Source: a bacterium
GTDB taxonomy: Bacteria; Planctomycetota; Planctomycetia; Isosphaerales; Isosphaeraceae
DNA: 64,000 nucleotides
Direction: 5' to 3'
NCBI GenBank assembly: GCA_016125085.1
Contig: WGMM01000007.1
Span: forward strand, 186,001-250,000
Position numbers and translations under genes: made by a program. This document shows positions 47,813 through 56,719 of the stretch, in pieces; position 1 is the first letter of the stretch; every line of letters starts with the position of its first letter. The notes beneath the pieces were generated by a model. It worked only from the letters and a program-made list of their open reading frames with translations, did not search any database and was not told where the DNA came from.

Positions 47813-49195
47813 TCAGGCAAAAGCGATCACCGTCGCGGTCGCGACCAGGGGAATCACCAGCGAAACGACAGCGATATCGGCATAGGATTCCCGGTGCGTC
47901 CGCCCGCAAATCAATAGCAGCGTGATCACGGCACCGTTGTGGGGCAGAGTGTCCAGCCCGCCGCACGAAAGCGACGCCACCCGGTGCATCACTTCCGGGC
48001 TGATCCCGCCCGCCAGCCCACGTTCGTAAAATGTCGACCCGAGTGCCTCCAGAGCGATGCTCAAGCCGCCTGAGGCCGAACCCGTGATCCCTGCCAGCAC
48101 GTTCACGCTGAGGGCCTCGGAAATCAGGGGCCGGGAAGGGGCGACAGCCGCCATCCACTGCTTGACCGTTTCGAAACCTGCCAGGGCCGCGATCGTCGAG
48201 CCATAGCCGAATTCGGATGCGGCATTGAACACAGGCAATAAAGAACCGTTCGCTCCTCGAGCGATCGACTCCCGCATCGCCTTGACCCGGCCACGATGCA
48301 GCCCAAGCATACAGACGATCGCACCTGCCATGGCCAGGATCGTCGACCACGTGCCCGCGACCTTGTCGAGCGATGTCGCCCCGAAGCGTTTTTCGCCCAG
48401 ATAATCCGCCTTCCAGCCCGGAACGAGGTATTGAGACAAAATGAAATTCAGGACGACCATACACAGCAGCGGCACCAAGGCAACCTGGATCGGCGGCCCG
48501 TTCGATTCGGCAATTGCGATTTCGTTCGAAATCTGAACGGCATCGCCTTCGTTCATGAAGCCTTCGCCCCTTCGCTTCGCCAGTCCGGCACGAAATGACA
48601 GCCAGCCGATCCCGCCCGAGAACATGATCGCCGCGGCCGTCAGCCCCATCGCCGGCGCGGCGTACGAATCGGTCTTGAAGAACGGCATTGGAATCAGGTT
48701 CTGAATCTGCACCGTGCCGGGCAGGGCCGACATGGTGAAAGTGAACGACCCGAGCGCAATCGCAGCTGGAATCAGCCTTTGCGGCAAGTCCGCCTGACGG
48801 AACAGGACCACCGCAATGGGAAAGACCGTAAATACGACCACGAACAGCGACACGCCGCCATACGTCAACAAAGCGCAAGTGAGCACCAGAGCCAGGATCG
48901 CGTGTCGTGAGCCGATCAGGCCGACGACGCGATGGGCGATCGCGGCCGCGCTGCCAGTTTCTTCCATCAGTTTCCCGAAGATGGAACCCAGCAGAAAGAG
49001 CGGAAAATAGCGCTGGATGAACGTGCCCAGGCTGGTCATGAAGATTTGCGTGTAAGTCGCCGTCAGGGGCAATTGGCCGTCGATCGCCACGGCCAGCAGT
49101 GCGCACAGTGGCGCGATGACGATCACACTGTGATTGCGATAAGCCAGGCCCATCAGCAGGCAAAGCGAAGCGATGATGCCGAAAACGGCGAGCAT
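47813..49195 (-). CDS. GntP-family permease (gluconate/organic-anion symporter)
   Basis: 460 residues. The start at 49195 (MLAVFGIIASLCLLMGLAY) has an AAAGGA site. It has about 12-14 hydrophobic helices. GntP-like features are LIGSRHAILALVLTCALLTYGGVSLFVVVFTVFPIAV, TMSALPGTVQIQNLIPMPFF, and the C-terminal HRVASLSCGGLDTLPHNGAVITLL. It probably cotransports a sugar acid or other organic anion with protons. It is convergent with the sulfatase/esterase locus, only 23 bp apart, so uptake of a catabolic product is possible but unproven. Confidence 0.82.
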   Translation of the reverse strand: MLAVFGIIASLCLLMGLAYRNHSVIVIAPLCALLAVAIDGQLPLTATYTQIFMTSLGTFIQRYFPLFLLGSIFGKLMEETGSAAAIAHRVVGLIGSRHAILALVLTCALLTYGGVSLFVVVFTVFPIAVVLFRQADLPQRLIPAAIALGSFTFTMSALPGTVQIQNLIPMPFFKTDSYAAPAMGLTAAAIMFSGGIGWLSFRAGLAKRRGEGFMNEGDAVQISNEIAIAESNGPPIQVALVPLLCMVVLNFILSQYLVPGWKADYLGEKRFGATSLDKVAGTWSTILAMAGAIVCMLGLHRGRVKAMRESIARGANGSLLPVFNAASEFGYGSTIAALAGFETVKQWMAAVAPSRPLISEALSVNVLAGITGSASGGLSIALEALGSTFYERGLAGGISPEVMHRVASLSCGGLDTLPHNGAVITLLLICGRTHRESYADIAVVSLVIPLVATATVIAFA

Positions 49196-49327
49196 GAGTG
49201 GATTTTTCCTTTCGGCTGTTGCGATGAGGCAGGTTGCAACCAGCTTAACCTCGCCACTGGTTCCGGAAAAGCCGGAGCCGCCTGGGGAGCCGAAAAGAGG
49301 CTCTGACATTCTCTTGACTTGTTCGAA

Positions 49328-49951
49328 TCACGAATTGAACGTACTCACGTAAATTCGGAACATCCCTGGCGCGCCTGACTCACCAGGTGTCCAACTGGTC
49401 CCTCGGCTGCCCGAAACGAAGAAATTGGCCGTCGATGGAATCGATGCGCCTGGCATCGAAGGCTGATCGAGCCTGTTATCGGTCGTTCTTGCCCATTCGG
49501 CGGAAGTCTCGCCGGCCGTGTTATTGTCATAAATTGCAATCCAGTAAGTGCGATTCGGCAGAAGTACGTACTTCTGCTTCGCTGAACGCGTCAAATTGAC
49601 ATCTCCGAAGTTCGCGCCCGAAAATGTCTGCACAGGCCATGCATCGATCAGATTCGGCCCTGCCGGCCCGTTCTCGCCGTCTTCGTACAGCAGCACACGC
49701 AATGTCGCACTCGTGCCGGCGATGCAGCGGACCTTCGAAACCACGCTTTCGAGGATCACCGGTTCTGGCCCTGTTCGAAATGCACTCGCATATCGGGTAA
49801 AATGCGAATTGCTCACGGCCGTGCCTTCGAGCGTTACGTCGATCGCGGCATCCAGGTTGCCGACGTAAGGCTTACCGTCCGGAATCCGGAACAAATACCA
49901 CTGGAGCAGGACGATCACGCCCAGGATGCCCAGAAACCAGAGCCAGAACAT
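49328..49951 (-). CDS. Membrane-anchored protein with choice-of-anchor R-like body
   Basis: 207 residues. An N-terminal helix (~1-20, FWLWFLGILGVIVLLQWYL) anchors or exports the protein. The body is beta-rich: TLRVLLYEDGENGPAGPNLIDA and KQKYVLLPNRTYWIAIYDNNTAGETSAEW. This resembles the choice-of-anchor R-like domain of the PEP-CTERM protein at 23119-23880 (SVYSDNAGAPGAVYAT; ATKYWLVVELNA), but there is no PEP-CTERM tail. An AAGGGA site precedes the start. Function unknown. Confidence 0.65.
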   Translation of the reverse strand: MFWLWFLGILGVIVLLQWYLFRIPDGKPYVGNLDAAIDVTLEGTAVSNSHFTRYASAFRTGPEPVILESVVSKVRCIAGTSATLRVLLYEDGENGPAGPNLIDAWPVQTFSGANFGDVNLTRSAKQKYVLLPNRTYWIAIYDNNTAGETSAEWARTTDNRLDQPSMPGASIPSTANFFVSGSRGTSWTPGESGAPGMFRIYVSTFNS

Positions 49952-50043
49952 CGTCCGTCCCTTCTTCGTATCATTTCACCGTTCGAATTCGAATGCCCAG
50001 AATTCGAATCTCTTCGAAAGCGAACGGCCGAGTCCAAGTCGAA

Positions 50044-50691
50044 TCAGGCCGGCACGTCCAGACTCGGCGTGATTTTCGGCAGCCGCCAGCGTCGTTTCCT
50101 GGCGATCAGACGCAGGGCCACGCCACTGACGAACACGGCCACCAGGCTTACGGGGCTGACCGCTGCGATATGATGCAGGCTCATTACGGCGATGGCCAGG
50201 AATAATGCGACGCTGCCGTAGAAGTCTTCTCGCAGAACCATAGGCACTTCGTTGACAAGCATGTCGCGGATCATGCCGCCGCCGGTCGCCGTCAGAAACG
50301 ACAACGTAATCACTCCGAATCCGTGCAGGCCCGCTTCGATACCGATCAAGGCGCCGTGGATTCCGAAGGCGGCAAGCCCGACGGCATCACTGACGACGAA
50401 TATCCGCCGCTGCTCGACCGACGCGTTCTGAAGCCTGAGGACGATCGCAATCATGATCGCGGCTGCCGTAAGCCAGAAGGGGACCGTGCTGGACATGATG
50501 GCAGGCGTTCGCCCCACCAGCAAGTCTCGGATCACGCCGCCGCCGTTCGCGCTGAGGAACGACAGAACGAAGATGCCCATCAGATCCAGATCGTTCCGCA
50601 CTCCGGTCATGAAACCGGAGATGGCGAACGCAATGCTGCCTACGATGGACGCGGTGGCGAAGATCAGGGCTGACGAGTCACCGAGATTCAT
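50044..50691 (-). CDS. TRIC-type cation channel family membrane protein (UPF0126)
   Basis: 215 residues with seven predicted membrane helices, the usual length of bacterial TRIC channels (UPF0126, YadS/YicG). Two repeats each carry a Gly-rich kink: SANGGGVIRDLLVGRTPAIM and TATGGGMIRDMLVNEVPMVL, the hallmark GGGxxRD signatures. These form homotrimeric channels conducting monovalent cations. It is isolated between unknown genes, with no operon evident. Confidence 0.94.
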   Translation of the reverse strand: MNLGDSSALIFATASIVGSIAFAISGFMTGVRNDLDLMGIFVLSFLSANGGGVIRDLLVGRTPAIMSSTVPFWLTAAAIMIAIVLRLQNASVEQRRIFVVSDAVGLAAFGIHGALIGIEAGLHGFGVITLSFLTATGGGMIRDMLVNEVPMVLREDFYGSVALFLAIAVMSLHHIAAVSPVSLVAVFVSGVALRLIARKRRWRLPKITPSLDVPA

Positions 50692-50884
50692 ATTGCATCC
50701 GATATTCGGGAACGATATCCCAAGACGACGAACCGGGCGTGTGGCAGGAATCCTGCCGCGAACACGACACGATACTCGCAGAACAGTCCGGATTCAATGG
50801 ATCATCGCTTCGGCGAAGCACGTCTTTCCGTGACGGAACCGTGTCGGATCACACCGGAAATAGCCAAAGCCGTCGTTTCGAAAT

Positions 50885-51310
50885 TCATGGAATTTCGTAC
50901 CTGATCGATTCGAGGTGTAGCGGAATCGGTGCAGGATCCGGTATCGCGAGATCGCCGTGCGATGTTTGCAATGGTTCACTCAATTCGAGAAAATGAAAGA
51001 AAAATGCCCAGCGGTCAGGTTCTCCTTCGAGATTGCGCTCGTCATACGCAGCCTGCCAGCTCTCGGGGGGCTTGTCATTTTCTGGTTGCGTCACCTTCGA
51101 CCAATCGAATTCGATACCTTGCGAGTCAACATGCAATTCGATCAGATAAAGCCCTTCGAAATGCTCGCGGACTCTTGATTCCGCCTCGGCAAGTTCCGGG
51201 CCTTCCAGGTCTTCGCCATAAAGGATTGCGACCGCCTCACGAAATTCGTCTGCGGATGGCACAACGGGATAAACGCCGAGAATTCGAGTCGATGGAATCG
51301 CATTTTCCAT
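50885..51310 (-). CDS. Hypothetical protein, acidic, 141 aa
   Basis: I do not recognise the family. It is a small soluble acidic protein without a signal. Features are ADEFREAVAILYGEDLEGPELAEAESRVREH (helical) and GEPDRWAFFFHFLELSEPLQ. It is isolated: 193 bp from the TRIC gene and 305 bp from the RTX gene. Size and acidity resemble some immunity or small regulatory proteins, but no partner toxin is adjacent, so this is only a thought. Confidence 0.6.
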   Translation of the reverse strand: MENAIPSTRILGVYPVVPSADEFREAVAILYGEDLEGPELAEAESRVREHFEGLYLIELHVDSQGIEFDWSKVTQPENDKPPESWQAAYDERNLEGEPDRWAFFFHFLELSEPLQTSHGDLAIPDPAPIPLHLESIRYEIP

Positions 51311-51615
51311 GAGATGCCCCGCAAATCGGCAAGATAAACCTGTTTCATTCGAATTCCGAACGTCGGGTCATGCTGAGCGTTCGGCCGGATTCCTTCCGTC
51401 AATTTCATACATTACGCATAACGGGTCAAGATTCTCGTCGGGAAATTCGAAATCGGAAGACTTCGATGCGGAATATCCCGGTTCAATCGAATCGGTCCGA
51501 CCGGAAAGCGATCGAACGGAACGGGTTTTGGCCCGCTCCGGTTCGTTTCGATATCAGGGTGATTCGATCGCTTCGAAAGAATCTGCGATCGCATTCGAAC
51601 GACGCGAATTCGCAA
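51311..51615. other. Intergenic region, no gene seen
   Basis: About 305 bp of AT-richer DNA between the 141-aa unknown gene and the end of the RTX gene, full of TTCG/CGAA words. I see no coding ORF, RNA or T-tailed hairpin. Confidence 0.4.
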
Positions 51616-53571
51616 TCAACGTTTGCGCAGCGAATTCACCAGGCTCGATGCCCCGATCGTTCGACTGCGCGCCATGACTTTCCGGCCGGTCGATGTCGCC
51701 GTAACCGGCTGCGTGAACGGCGGCGTGAATCCGCCCTTGTGGCTCGGCAGTTGATTCGCTGGCGGTGTCGGCCGGACGATGCCCTTCATGAAAGCCTGTC
51801 CGGTATAGGCTGACAGGGGAACGGACACCACGACCGTCTTCGAGAATTCAGGTGCGGGCAGGGGCGGTTCGACCAGGCCGCCGTTTTTGAAAGCCTTGTT
51901 ATAGCCGCCATCCACCGCGGCGATATCGGTCGCCAGGCGGCCGGCCTTGTAGGTGTGGGTGTAATACCAGTCGGCACCCAGGCCGCCCAGAAGGGTGTCC
52001 TGCAGCCCTTCGTCGCCGCCGTCGAGCAGGTTATCGCCATTGCCGCCGTCGACCCAGTCCAGCCCGTAGCCGCCCAGCATCGTGTCATCGCCGTCGAGCG
52101 GCAGGGAGGGATCACGCGGCAGGTGGATGTGATTGGCCGTTTCCAGCGTGCCGCCATACATCATATCGTTGCCGTAACCGCCGTAGATCATGTCGTCGCC
52201 GAAGCCGCCCAGAAGCGAGTCGTCGCCGAAGCCACCGAAGATCAGGTCGGAATCGACACCGCCGGTGATCGTGTCGTCGCCCAGACCGCCAGCCAGGGTG
52301 TTCACGCCTTCCGGATCTTCGATCGTATCGTTGCCCTCTTCGCCCCAGACGAGGTCCGCTCCGTTGCCACCGTTGAGATAGTCCGCACCGTCGCCACCCA
52401 GAAGGGTGTCAGGGCCGTCAAGAGCGAAGATCGAGTCGTCTCCGGTTCCCCCGCCGAGAAGATCGCCCAGTGAGCCGCCCTGGATCGAGTCGTTGCCCGC
52501 ACCACCATTGACGGTGTTGGATCCCGGAACGACACCGAAGCCACCCACAGCCATCGGATTGGCATTTTCCGATGCGGCATCCCGTGCTGCGAAGATCAGG
52601 TCGGAATCATCGCCGCCATCGATGGAGTTCGCACCCGACCCGCCCAGGATCAGGTCCGCCCCCTTGCCGCCGCTGATGAAGTCGTCGCCAGCGCCGCCGG
52701 AGATCTGGTCGTTGCCGTCGCCGCCGTCCAGGGTATCGGTATCCTCATTACCATAGAGCACATCATCGCCGGCTTCGCCGAAGAGCGTGTCCTGGCCGAA
52801 TCCACCGATCAGTAGATCGGCACCTTCACGGCCGAAGAGCAAGTCGTTTCCGTCGCCGCCATTGAGCGTGTCATGCAGGGCGCCACCATCGATGGCGTCG
52901 TCACCACCTTCGCCATTGAGCAGATCGCTGCCTTCTCCACCCTGAATCGTGTCGTTGCCGAAACCGCCGTAAATGACGTCGGCACCGCCCTCTCCGGCGA
53001 TATCGTCGGCACCGTCACCACCGTAAATCGAATCGTCGCCTTCGCCACCCAGAACGGTGTCGTTGCCGTCACCGCCCATGAGAAGGTCGGCGCCGGCGCC
53101 GCCCACGATCGAGTCATCGCCCAGGCCACCGTCTATCGTTACGCTTGTACCATTCGGGTCGGCACTCAGAAAGTCGTTGCCTGAGCCGCCGGAGATCGAT
53201 GCCGGAACACCCAGAGTGTTCGTCGTCAGCGCCGAATCATTCATGTCGTCCAGAAACGCGCGGATGCGCTGGATGTCGGCCGTGATCGGCACGGCCACCT
53301 TGTTCGGGGCCAGGACGATCGCGGAAGGGATGCTGGAAGCGTCGATCGAGACGCCCGGGCCGGTGTCTTCGAAGACGAATCTTGTGTTGACTGTGTCGTT
53401 CGTAACGGTCAGAAAGTTCATGTCGCCGACGGCCGCCTGATAATCCAGGTTCGCACCGTCGAAGCTGAGAATGCTCGTGGCCAGGCAGAACCGGCGTTCG
53501 AGATCGAACGACGCGAGCTGAAGGGTCCGGCTTTTTGCCCGTCGGTCAGTTCCGTTCGATCGTCTGGCCAT
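51616..53571 (-). CDS. RTX-type calcium-binding repeat protein
   Basis: 651 residues. The N-terminus (RRAKSRTLQLASFDLERRFCLA) resembles the short Leu/Glu/Arg motif at the start of many planctomycete surface proteins rather than a classical signal. A small beta-like domain runs to about 120 (includes QAAVGDMNFLTVTNDT). Residues ~127-535 are some 40 nonapeptide units of GGxGxDxxx type (GGDGNDTVLGGEGDDSIYGG), the calcium-binding parallel beta-roll. A ~115-residue Pro-rich C-terminal region ends basic (NSLRKR). No catalytic domain is visible. RTX arrays usually mark secreted proteins; no type I secretion genes are nearby. Confidence 0.9.
   Translation of the reverse strand: MARRSNGTDRRAKSRTLQLASFDLERRFCLATSILSFDGANLDYQAAVGDMNFLTVTNDTVNTRFVFEDTGPGVSIDASSIPSAIVLAPNKVAVPITADIQRIRAFLDDMNDSALTTNTLGVPASISGGSGNDFLSADPNGTSVTIDGGLGDDSIVGGAGADLLMGGDGNDTVLGGEGDDSIYGGDGADDIAGEGGADVIYGGFGNDTIQGGEGSDLLNGEGGDDAIDGGALHDTLNGGDGNDLLFGREGADLLIGGFGQDTLFGEAGDDVLYGNEDTDTLDGGDGNDQISGGAGDDFISGGKGADLILGGSGANSIDGGDDSDLIFAARDAASENANPMAVGGFGVVPGSNTVNGGAGNDSIQGGSLGDLLGGGTGDDSIFALDGPDTLLGGDGADYLNGGNGADLVWGEEGNDTIEDPEGVNTLAGGLGDDTITGGVDSDLIFGGFGDDSLLGGFGDDMIYGGYGNDMMYGGTLETANHIHLPRDPSLPLDGDDTMLGGYGLDWVDGGNGDNLLDGGDEGLQDTLLGGLGADWYYTHTYKAGRLATDIAAVDGGYNKAFKNGGLVEPPLPAPEFSKTVVVSVPLSAYTGQAFMKGIVRPTPPANQLPSHKGGFTPPFTQPVTATSTGRKVMARSRTIGASSLVNSLRKR
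51966..53193 (-). repeat. RTX nonapeptide repeat array within the calcium-binding protein
   Basis: About 1.2 kb of 27-bp coding periods specifying GGxGxDxxx-type units, imperfect at the DNA level. Two interruptions occur, at about residues 328-350 and 475-495, with non-repeat loops. The repeats are degenerate enough that simple slippage is unlikely to be active. Confidence 0.85.
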
Positions 53572-53913
53572 GGTCGTCGTCTCACCTGCTGCAAACAGGA
53601 GTGGATGGATGAATGCACGGTACGGATTATCCGTTTATCTTACCCAAACTTCGCACTCGATTGCGACCGAATCCACTGTCAGGACAAAAAAGGGCTGACA
53701 AACTTGATCGAATTTGCGGCCCGGGACGATCGCACGGTGCGAATGTCCGACTTTTCGGATCCTTGAGGAAGTCTCGACAGCTTGACGGGCAACGCCGTAA
53801 GATTCATTTGTGTCGATCGAAACCTGGCCCGCGCCGCCAGCTTCTTGAGGGCGTTCGAAGCCCGGCCGCTTCAGTTCGATCGCACAGCAACACCACTGAG
53901 GAGCCTGCTGACG
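53572..53913. other. Divergent intergenic region
   Basis: About 340 bp between the RTX gene and trpC. Contains short TTCG/CGAA words only. No RNA, leader peptide with tandem Trp codons, or attenuator-like hairpin is evident upstream of trpC. Promoters for both genes are expected. Confidence 0.4.
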
Positions 53914-54738
53914 ATGAGCGGAACGACCGCGACGATCCTCGACGAAATCGTCGCCACCAAAAAGCGGGAAGTGGAAGCCGCCCGCAAGCGCATGCCGCTG
54001 GAAGAACTTGCCGAGCAGGCCCGCGAAACGGCCCTGGCCTTCCCGATCCGCAACTTCGCCGATGCCATTCGCCAGACCGGCCCGATCCGTCTCATCGCCG
54101 AAGTCAAAAAAGCCAGCCCATCCGCAGGTCTCATTCGGGCGGACTTCAACCCCGTCGACATCGCCCGCATCTATCAGGACCACGGCGCCGATTGCCTCTC
54201 GATCCTGACCGACGAGTCCTATTTTCAGGGCCACCTGACCTACCTCGCCCGAGTGAAGGCAGGAACGGCATTGCCGTGTCTGCGAAAAGACTTCGTGATC
54301 GACGAATATCAGGTGGTCGAAGCACGCCTGGCCGGGGCGGACGCCGTACTGCTCATCGCCGAAATCCTCGACGAAGCCCAGCTCGCCTTCCTGACGGACC
54401 GCGCGCAGATGCTGGGCATGTCGGTCCTCGTCGAATTCCACGACCCGGCGAACCTGCCGAAAGCCGTGGCCTGCGGGGCCGACCTGATCGGCATCAATAA
54501 CCGCGACCTGCATAAGATGGTCACCCATCTGGACCAGACCTTGAAGCTGCTGGACAAGATCCCCCCGGGCATTCCGGTCGTCAGCGAAAGCGGCATCAAA
54601 ACGCATGCCGACGTCGAACGCCTGGAAGCCGCCGGGGTGGCCGCGATTCTCGTCGGCGAATCGCTTATGAAACAGCCCGACATCGGCAAAGCCGTCGACG
54701 ACTTGCTGGGGCATGGCGGTAAGGGCAGGGGTGTGTGA
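53914..54738 (+). CDS. trpC: Indole-3-glycerol phosphate synthase
   Basis: 274 residues; the start at 53914 (MSGTTATILDEIVATKK) follows a GAGGAG site and gives the usual family length. It closes the indole ring from CdRP in tryptophan synthesis. The TIM barrel has the catalytic Lys in EVKKASPSAG and LRKDFVIDEYQV, the Glu in LVEFHD, INNRDL, and the phosphate-binding loops VVSESGIKTHADV and AILVGESLM. It is stand-alone, with no trp neighbours, as is common in planctomycetes. Confidence 0.96.
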   Translation: MSGTTATILDEIVATKKREVEAARKRMPLEELAEQARETALAFPIRNFADAIRQTGPIRLIAEVKKASPSAGLIRADFNPVDIARIYQDHGADCLSILTDESYFQGHLTYLARVKAGTALPCLRKDFVIDEYQVVEARLAGADAVLLIAEILDEAQLAFLTDRAQMLGMSVLVEFHDPANLPKAVACGADLIGINNRDLHKMVTHLDQTLKLLDKIPPGIPVVSESGIKTHADVERLEAAGVAAILVGESLMKQPDIGKAVDDLLGHGGKGRGV

Positions 54739-54878
54739 ACGCCCGAATCGGCATTCGAACAGAATGAAATATTGCATCTCAAGTGGTTTTCACGAGGTGG
54801 CGAACGAAATTTTTAATTTCTCAGGCTTTCCGGCTCGGATTCACTTCGAACTGAGATTCCTCGCCTGGGTCAAGCCAA

Positions 54879-55223
54879 TCAGCAGTCCTCACCGTCAAAA
54901 TCGAGATCCATGACATCTTTTGCCCAGAACGAAATAACACCGTCCATCTCGAAACAATCGACCCGCACGCTAATATTCTCCATTCGGCGGCGGCTTACGT
55001 CCTGAATCTGCAAACTCTTCGTGTCGACAGGAAAGCCTTTCGCGATCTCAAGCTCCTGAGGTGCCGAAAATCGCAAGCGGCGTATCGTATCTCCTCGAAC
55101 GAGCGTCAAATCGATATAGGATTCGAGCCATCGATCCGGTTCGGAATAATACGCGAAATATCGAATTTCGAATTCCCAGGGCTTTTCGATGATCGGATGA
55201 TCGGGGCTATTTTCGTCATTCAT
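54879..55223 (-). CDS. Hypothetical protein, 114 aa
   Basis: No family recognised. The start at 55223 (MNDENSPDHPIIEKPW) is preferred; a start 10 codons upstream would overlap the terminator region (MIFFFFENDP). The protein is acidic and aromatic-rich, probably beta-rich: FEIRYFAYYSEPDRWLESYIDLTLVRG and ISVRVDCFEMDGVISFWAKDV. It is AT-richer than its neighbours and isolated downstream of the terminator of the DUF1552 operon. Immunity-protein-like proportions are noted, but there is no toxin gene nearby. Confidence 0.6.
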   Translation of the reverse strand: MNDENSPDHPIIEKPWEFEIRYFAYYSEPDRWLESYIDLTLVRGDTIRRLRFSAPQELEIAKGFPVDTKSLQIQDVSRRRMENISVRVDCFEMDGVISFWAKDVMDLDFDGEDC

Positions 55224-55239
55224 CGGGTCGTTCTCAAAA

Positions 55240-55282
55240 AAGAAGAAAATCAAAGCCGCTCCGGCTGTTAATTACCGGAGCG
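55240..55282 (-). terminator. Intrinsic terminator of the DUF1592-DUF1552 operon
   Basis: Read on the minus strand, an 8-bp stem CGCTCCGG/CCGGAGCG (55282-55275 with 55264-55257) and a 10-nt AT-rich loop are followed by a long T/C-rich tract (down to about 55235) including six consecutive T. It lies 31 bp past the DUF1552 stop and just upstream of the next small gene. Confidence 0.85.
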
Positions 55283-55313
55283 ACTCAAGCGAATCGAAAT
55301 TCCGAATGCAACC

Positions 55314-56639
55314 TCAGCTCAATTGCGTCAGCGGCCCATCGCCGCAGAAGTCGGGGTTGCCGATCGTTTTGATGTTGTGGCCGAAGCCGTGGGCCAGGTT
55401 CAGCAGGAACCGGTTGTGGGCCACGCGCGGCAGCTTCAGCGACCGGCCCATGTTGAAATCCAGGCCGTTGCCGACAAGGACGAAAGGAATGTTGTCCAGC
55501 GTGTGGCTGTTGCCTTTGCCCAGCTCGTTCGTCCAGATGATCAGAGTGTTGTCCAGCAGTGAGCCGCCGCCGCCCGGTTCGGGCGTTTCGGCCAGCCGTT
55601 TGGCCATGTAGGCAAGCTGCTCGGCGAACCAGGTGTTGATCTTCGTGATCTTGGCGACCGATTCCTTGTCGCTGTCCGGGTTGTGCGAAAGGTCGTGGTG
55701 GCCTTCCTCGATGCCCAGCCACTTCATCTTCGCCATGCCCACCGAATTGGTGTACTGAAGCGTCGCGACGCGGCTGAAGTCGTTCACGAAGCTGTTGACC
55801 ATCAGGTCAATCTGCTGCTTGCTGATCTTGGGGATGTTGTCGTTGTCCTTGCGCACGCCCGGCTCAAGCTCGGGCACGGCATGGGTCAGCTCGTCCTTGC
55901 CAGACTCCAGCTCCTGCTCCATCTCGCGCACGAACGTCGCGTGCTCTTCCAGAAGCTGGCGGTCTTCGGCACTCACGACGGTCTTCAGTGTTTTCAGGTC
56001 GTCCTGAACGTCGTCCAGGATGCTCCGGATCGCCGCCTGATCCTTCATCCGCCCATACAGCTTGTTGAACATCTGATATGGGTCGTCGATCGGCGAGATC
56101 GGCTTGTTCGCACCGGCATAGACCATGCGTGTCCAGGTATCCGCACGTTCAGGCACCATCACGCCGAATTCCAGCGAACCGAAGCGGGTGCGCGTGGCCG
56201 GGTCTTTCTGCAGGAAGTTCTTGATTTCCTGGTCGACGGAAATGCCCGAGGCCCAGCCGGCTGGCGTGTGCGAACCGCCCTGGATGTTGCCCGGGAACAG
56301 TTCCACGCCCGTCAGCAGGCAGCCCATGCCACGCATGTGGTTGTCGCCGTCGCCCCGGACCTTGTCGCAAAGGCCATGAATGACCATCATGCGATTCTTG
56401 AAATCGGCCAGGGGCTGAAGGCTTTCCTTCAGGGCGAAGTCTTTGCCTTCTTCGCTGGGCCAGAATGTCTCGGGGAAGACGCCGTTGGGGCTGAACATGA
56501 CCACGAGCCGCTTCTTGCGGGCCGCCTGGTTCGCGAAGCCGAGGCTGGGCAGATTCAGCAGAAACGGCACAGCGGCCGTCTTCAGGCCCAGATCCCTGAG
56601 AAATTCCCGGCGATGTGTGCTGCGTGGGGTCACGGTCAC
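55314..56639 (-). CDS. DUF1552 domain protein (Tat-exported)
   Basis: 441 residues. GTG start; a second GTG at 56633 has better spacing from a GGAG site and may be used. A twin-arginine signal is visible ([20 protein letters not shown]). The DUF1552 body follows: [47 protein letters not shown] and [25 protein letters not shown]. It belongs to the alkaline-phosphatase/sulfatase-like superfamily group found with DUF1592 proteins. The DUF1592 gene is 80 bp upstream, and a terminator follows 31 bp downstream. Substrate unknown. Confidence 0.92.
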   Translation of the reverse strand: MTVTPRSTHRREFLRDLGLKTAAVPFLLNLPSLGFANQAARKKRLVVMFSPNGVFPETFWPSEEGKDFALKESLQPLADFKNRMMVIHGLCDKVRGDGDNHMRGMGCLLTGVELFPGNIQGGSHTPAGWASGISVDQEIKNFLQKDPATRTRFGSLEFGVMVPERADTWTRMVYAGANKPISPIDDPYQMFNKLYGRMKDQAAIRSILDDVQDDLKTLKTVVSAEDRQLLEEHATFVREMEQELESGKDELTHAVPELEPGVRKDNDNIPKISKQQIDLMVNSFVNDFSRVATLQYTNSVGMAKMKWLGIEEGHHDLSHNPDSDKESVAKITKINTWFAEQLAYMAKRLAETPEPGGGGSLLDNTLIIWTNELGKGNSHTLDNIPFVLVGNGLDFNMGRSLKLPRVAHNRFLLNLAHGFGHNIKTIGNPDFCGDGPLTQLS

Positions 56640-56719
56640 GGCTCCAATGTCAGGAAGGCTCGATTCGGTCGCGGATTCGCTTCCGGGCGGGAGTATTTCT
56701 ATCCCTTATATCAGAATTA

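Noticed and set aside
47439..49163. 574-residue minus-strand ORF overlapping the GntP gene
   Set aside because: Same strand but another frame of the GntP gene; the Arg/Gly/Asp-rich sequence is a frame shadow, while the GntP frame shows clean membrane helices.
51966..53193. Repeat array considered as a CRISPR or DNA-level tandem repeat
   Set aside because: It is in-frame coding sequence for RTX nonapeptides with diverged DNA units and no spacers.
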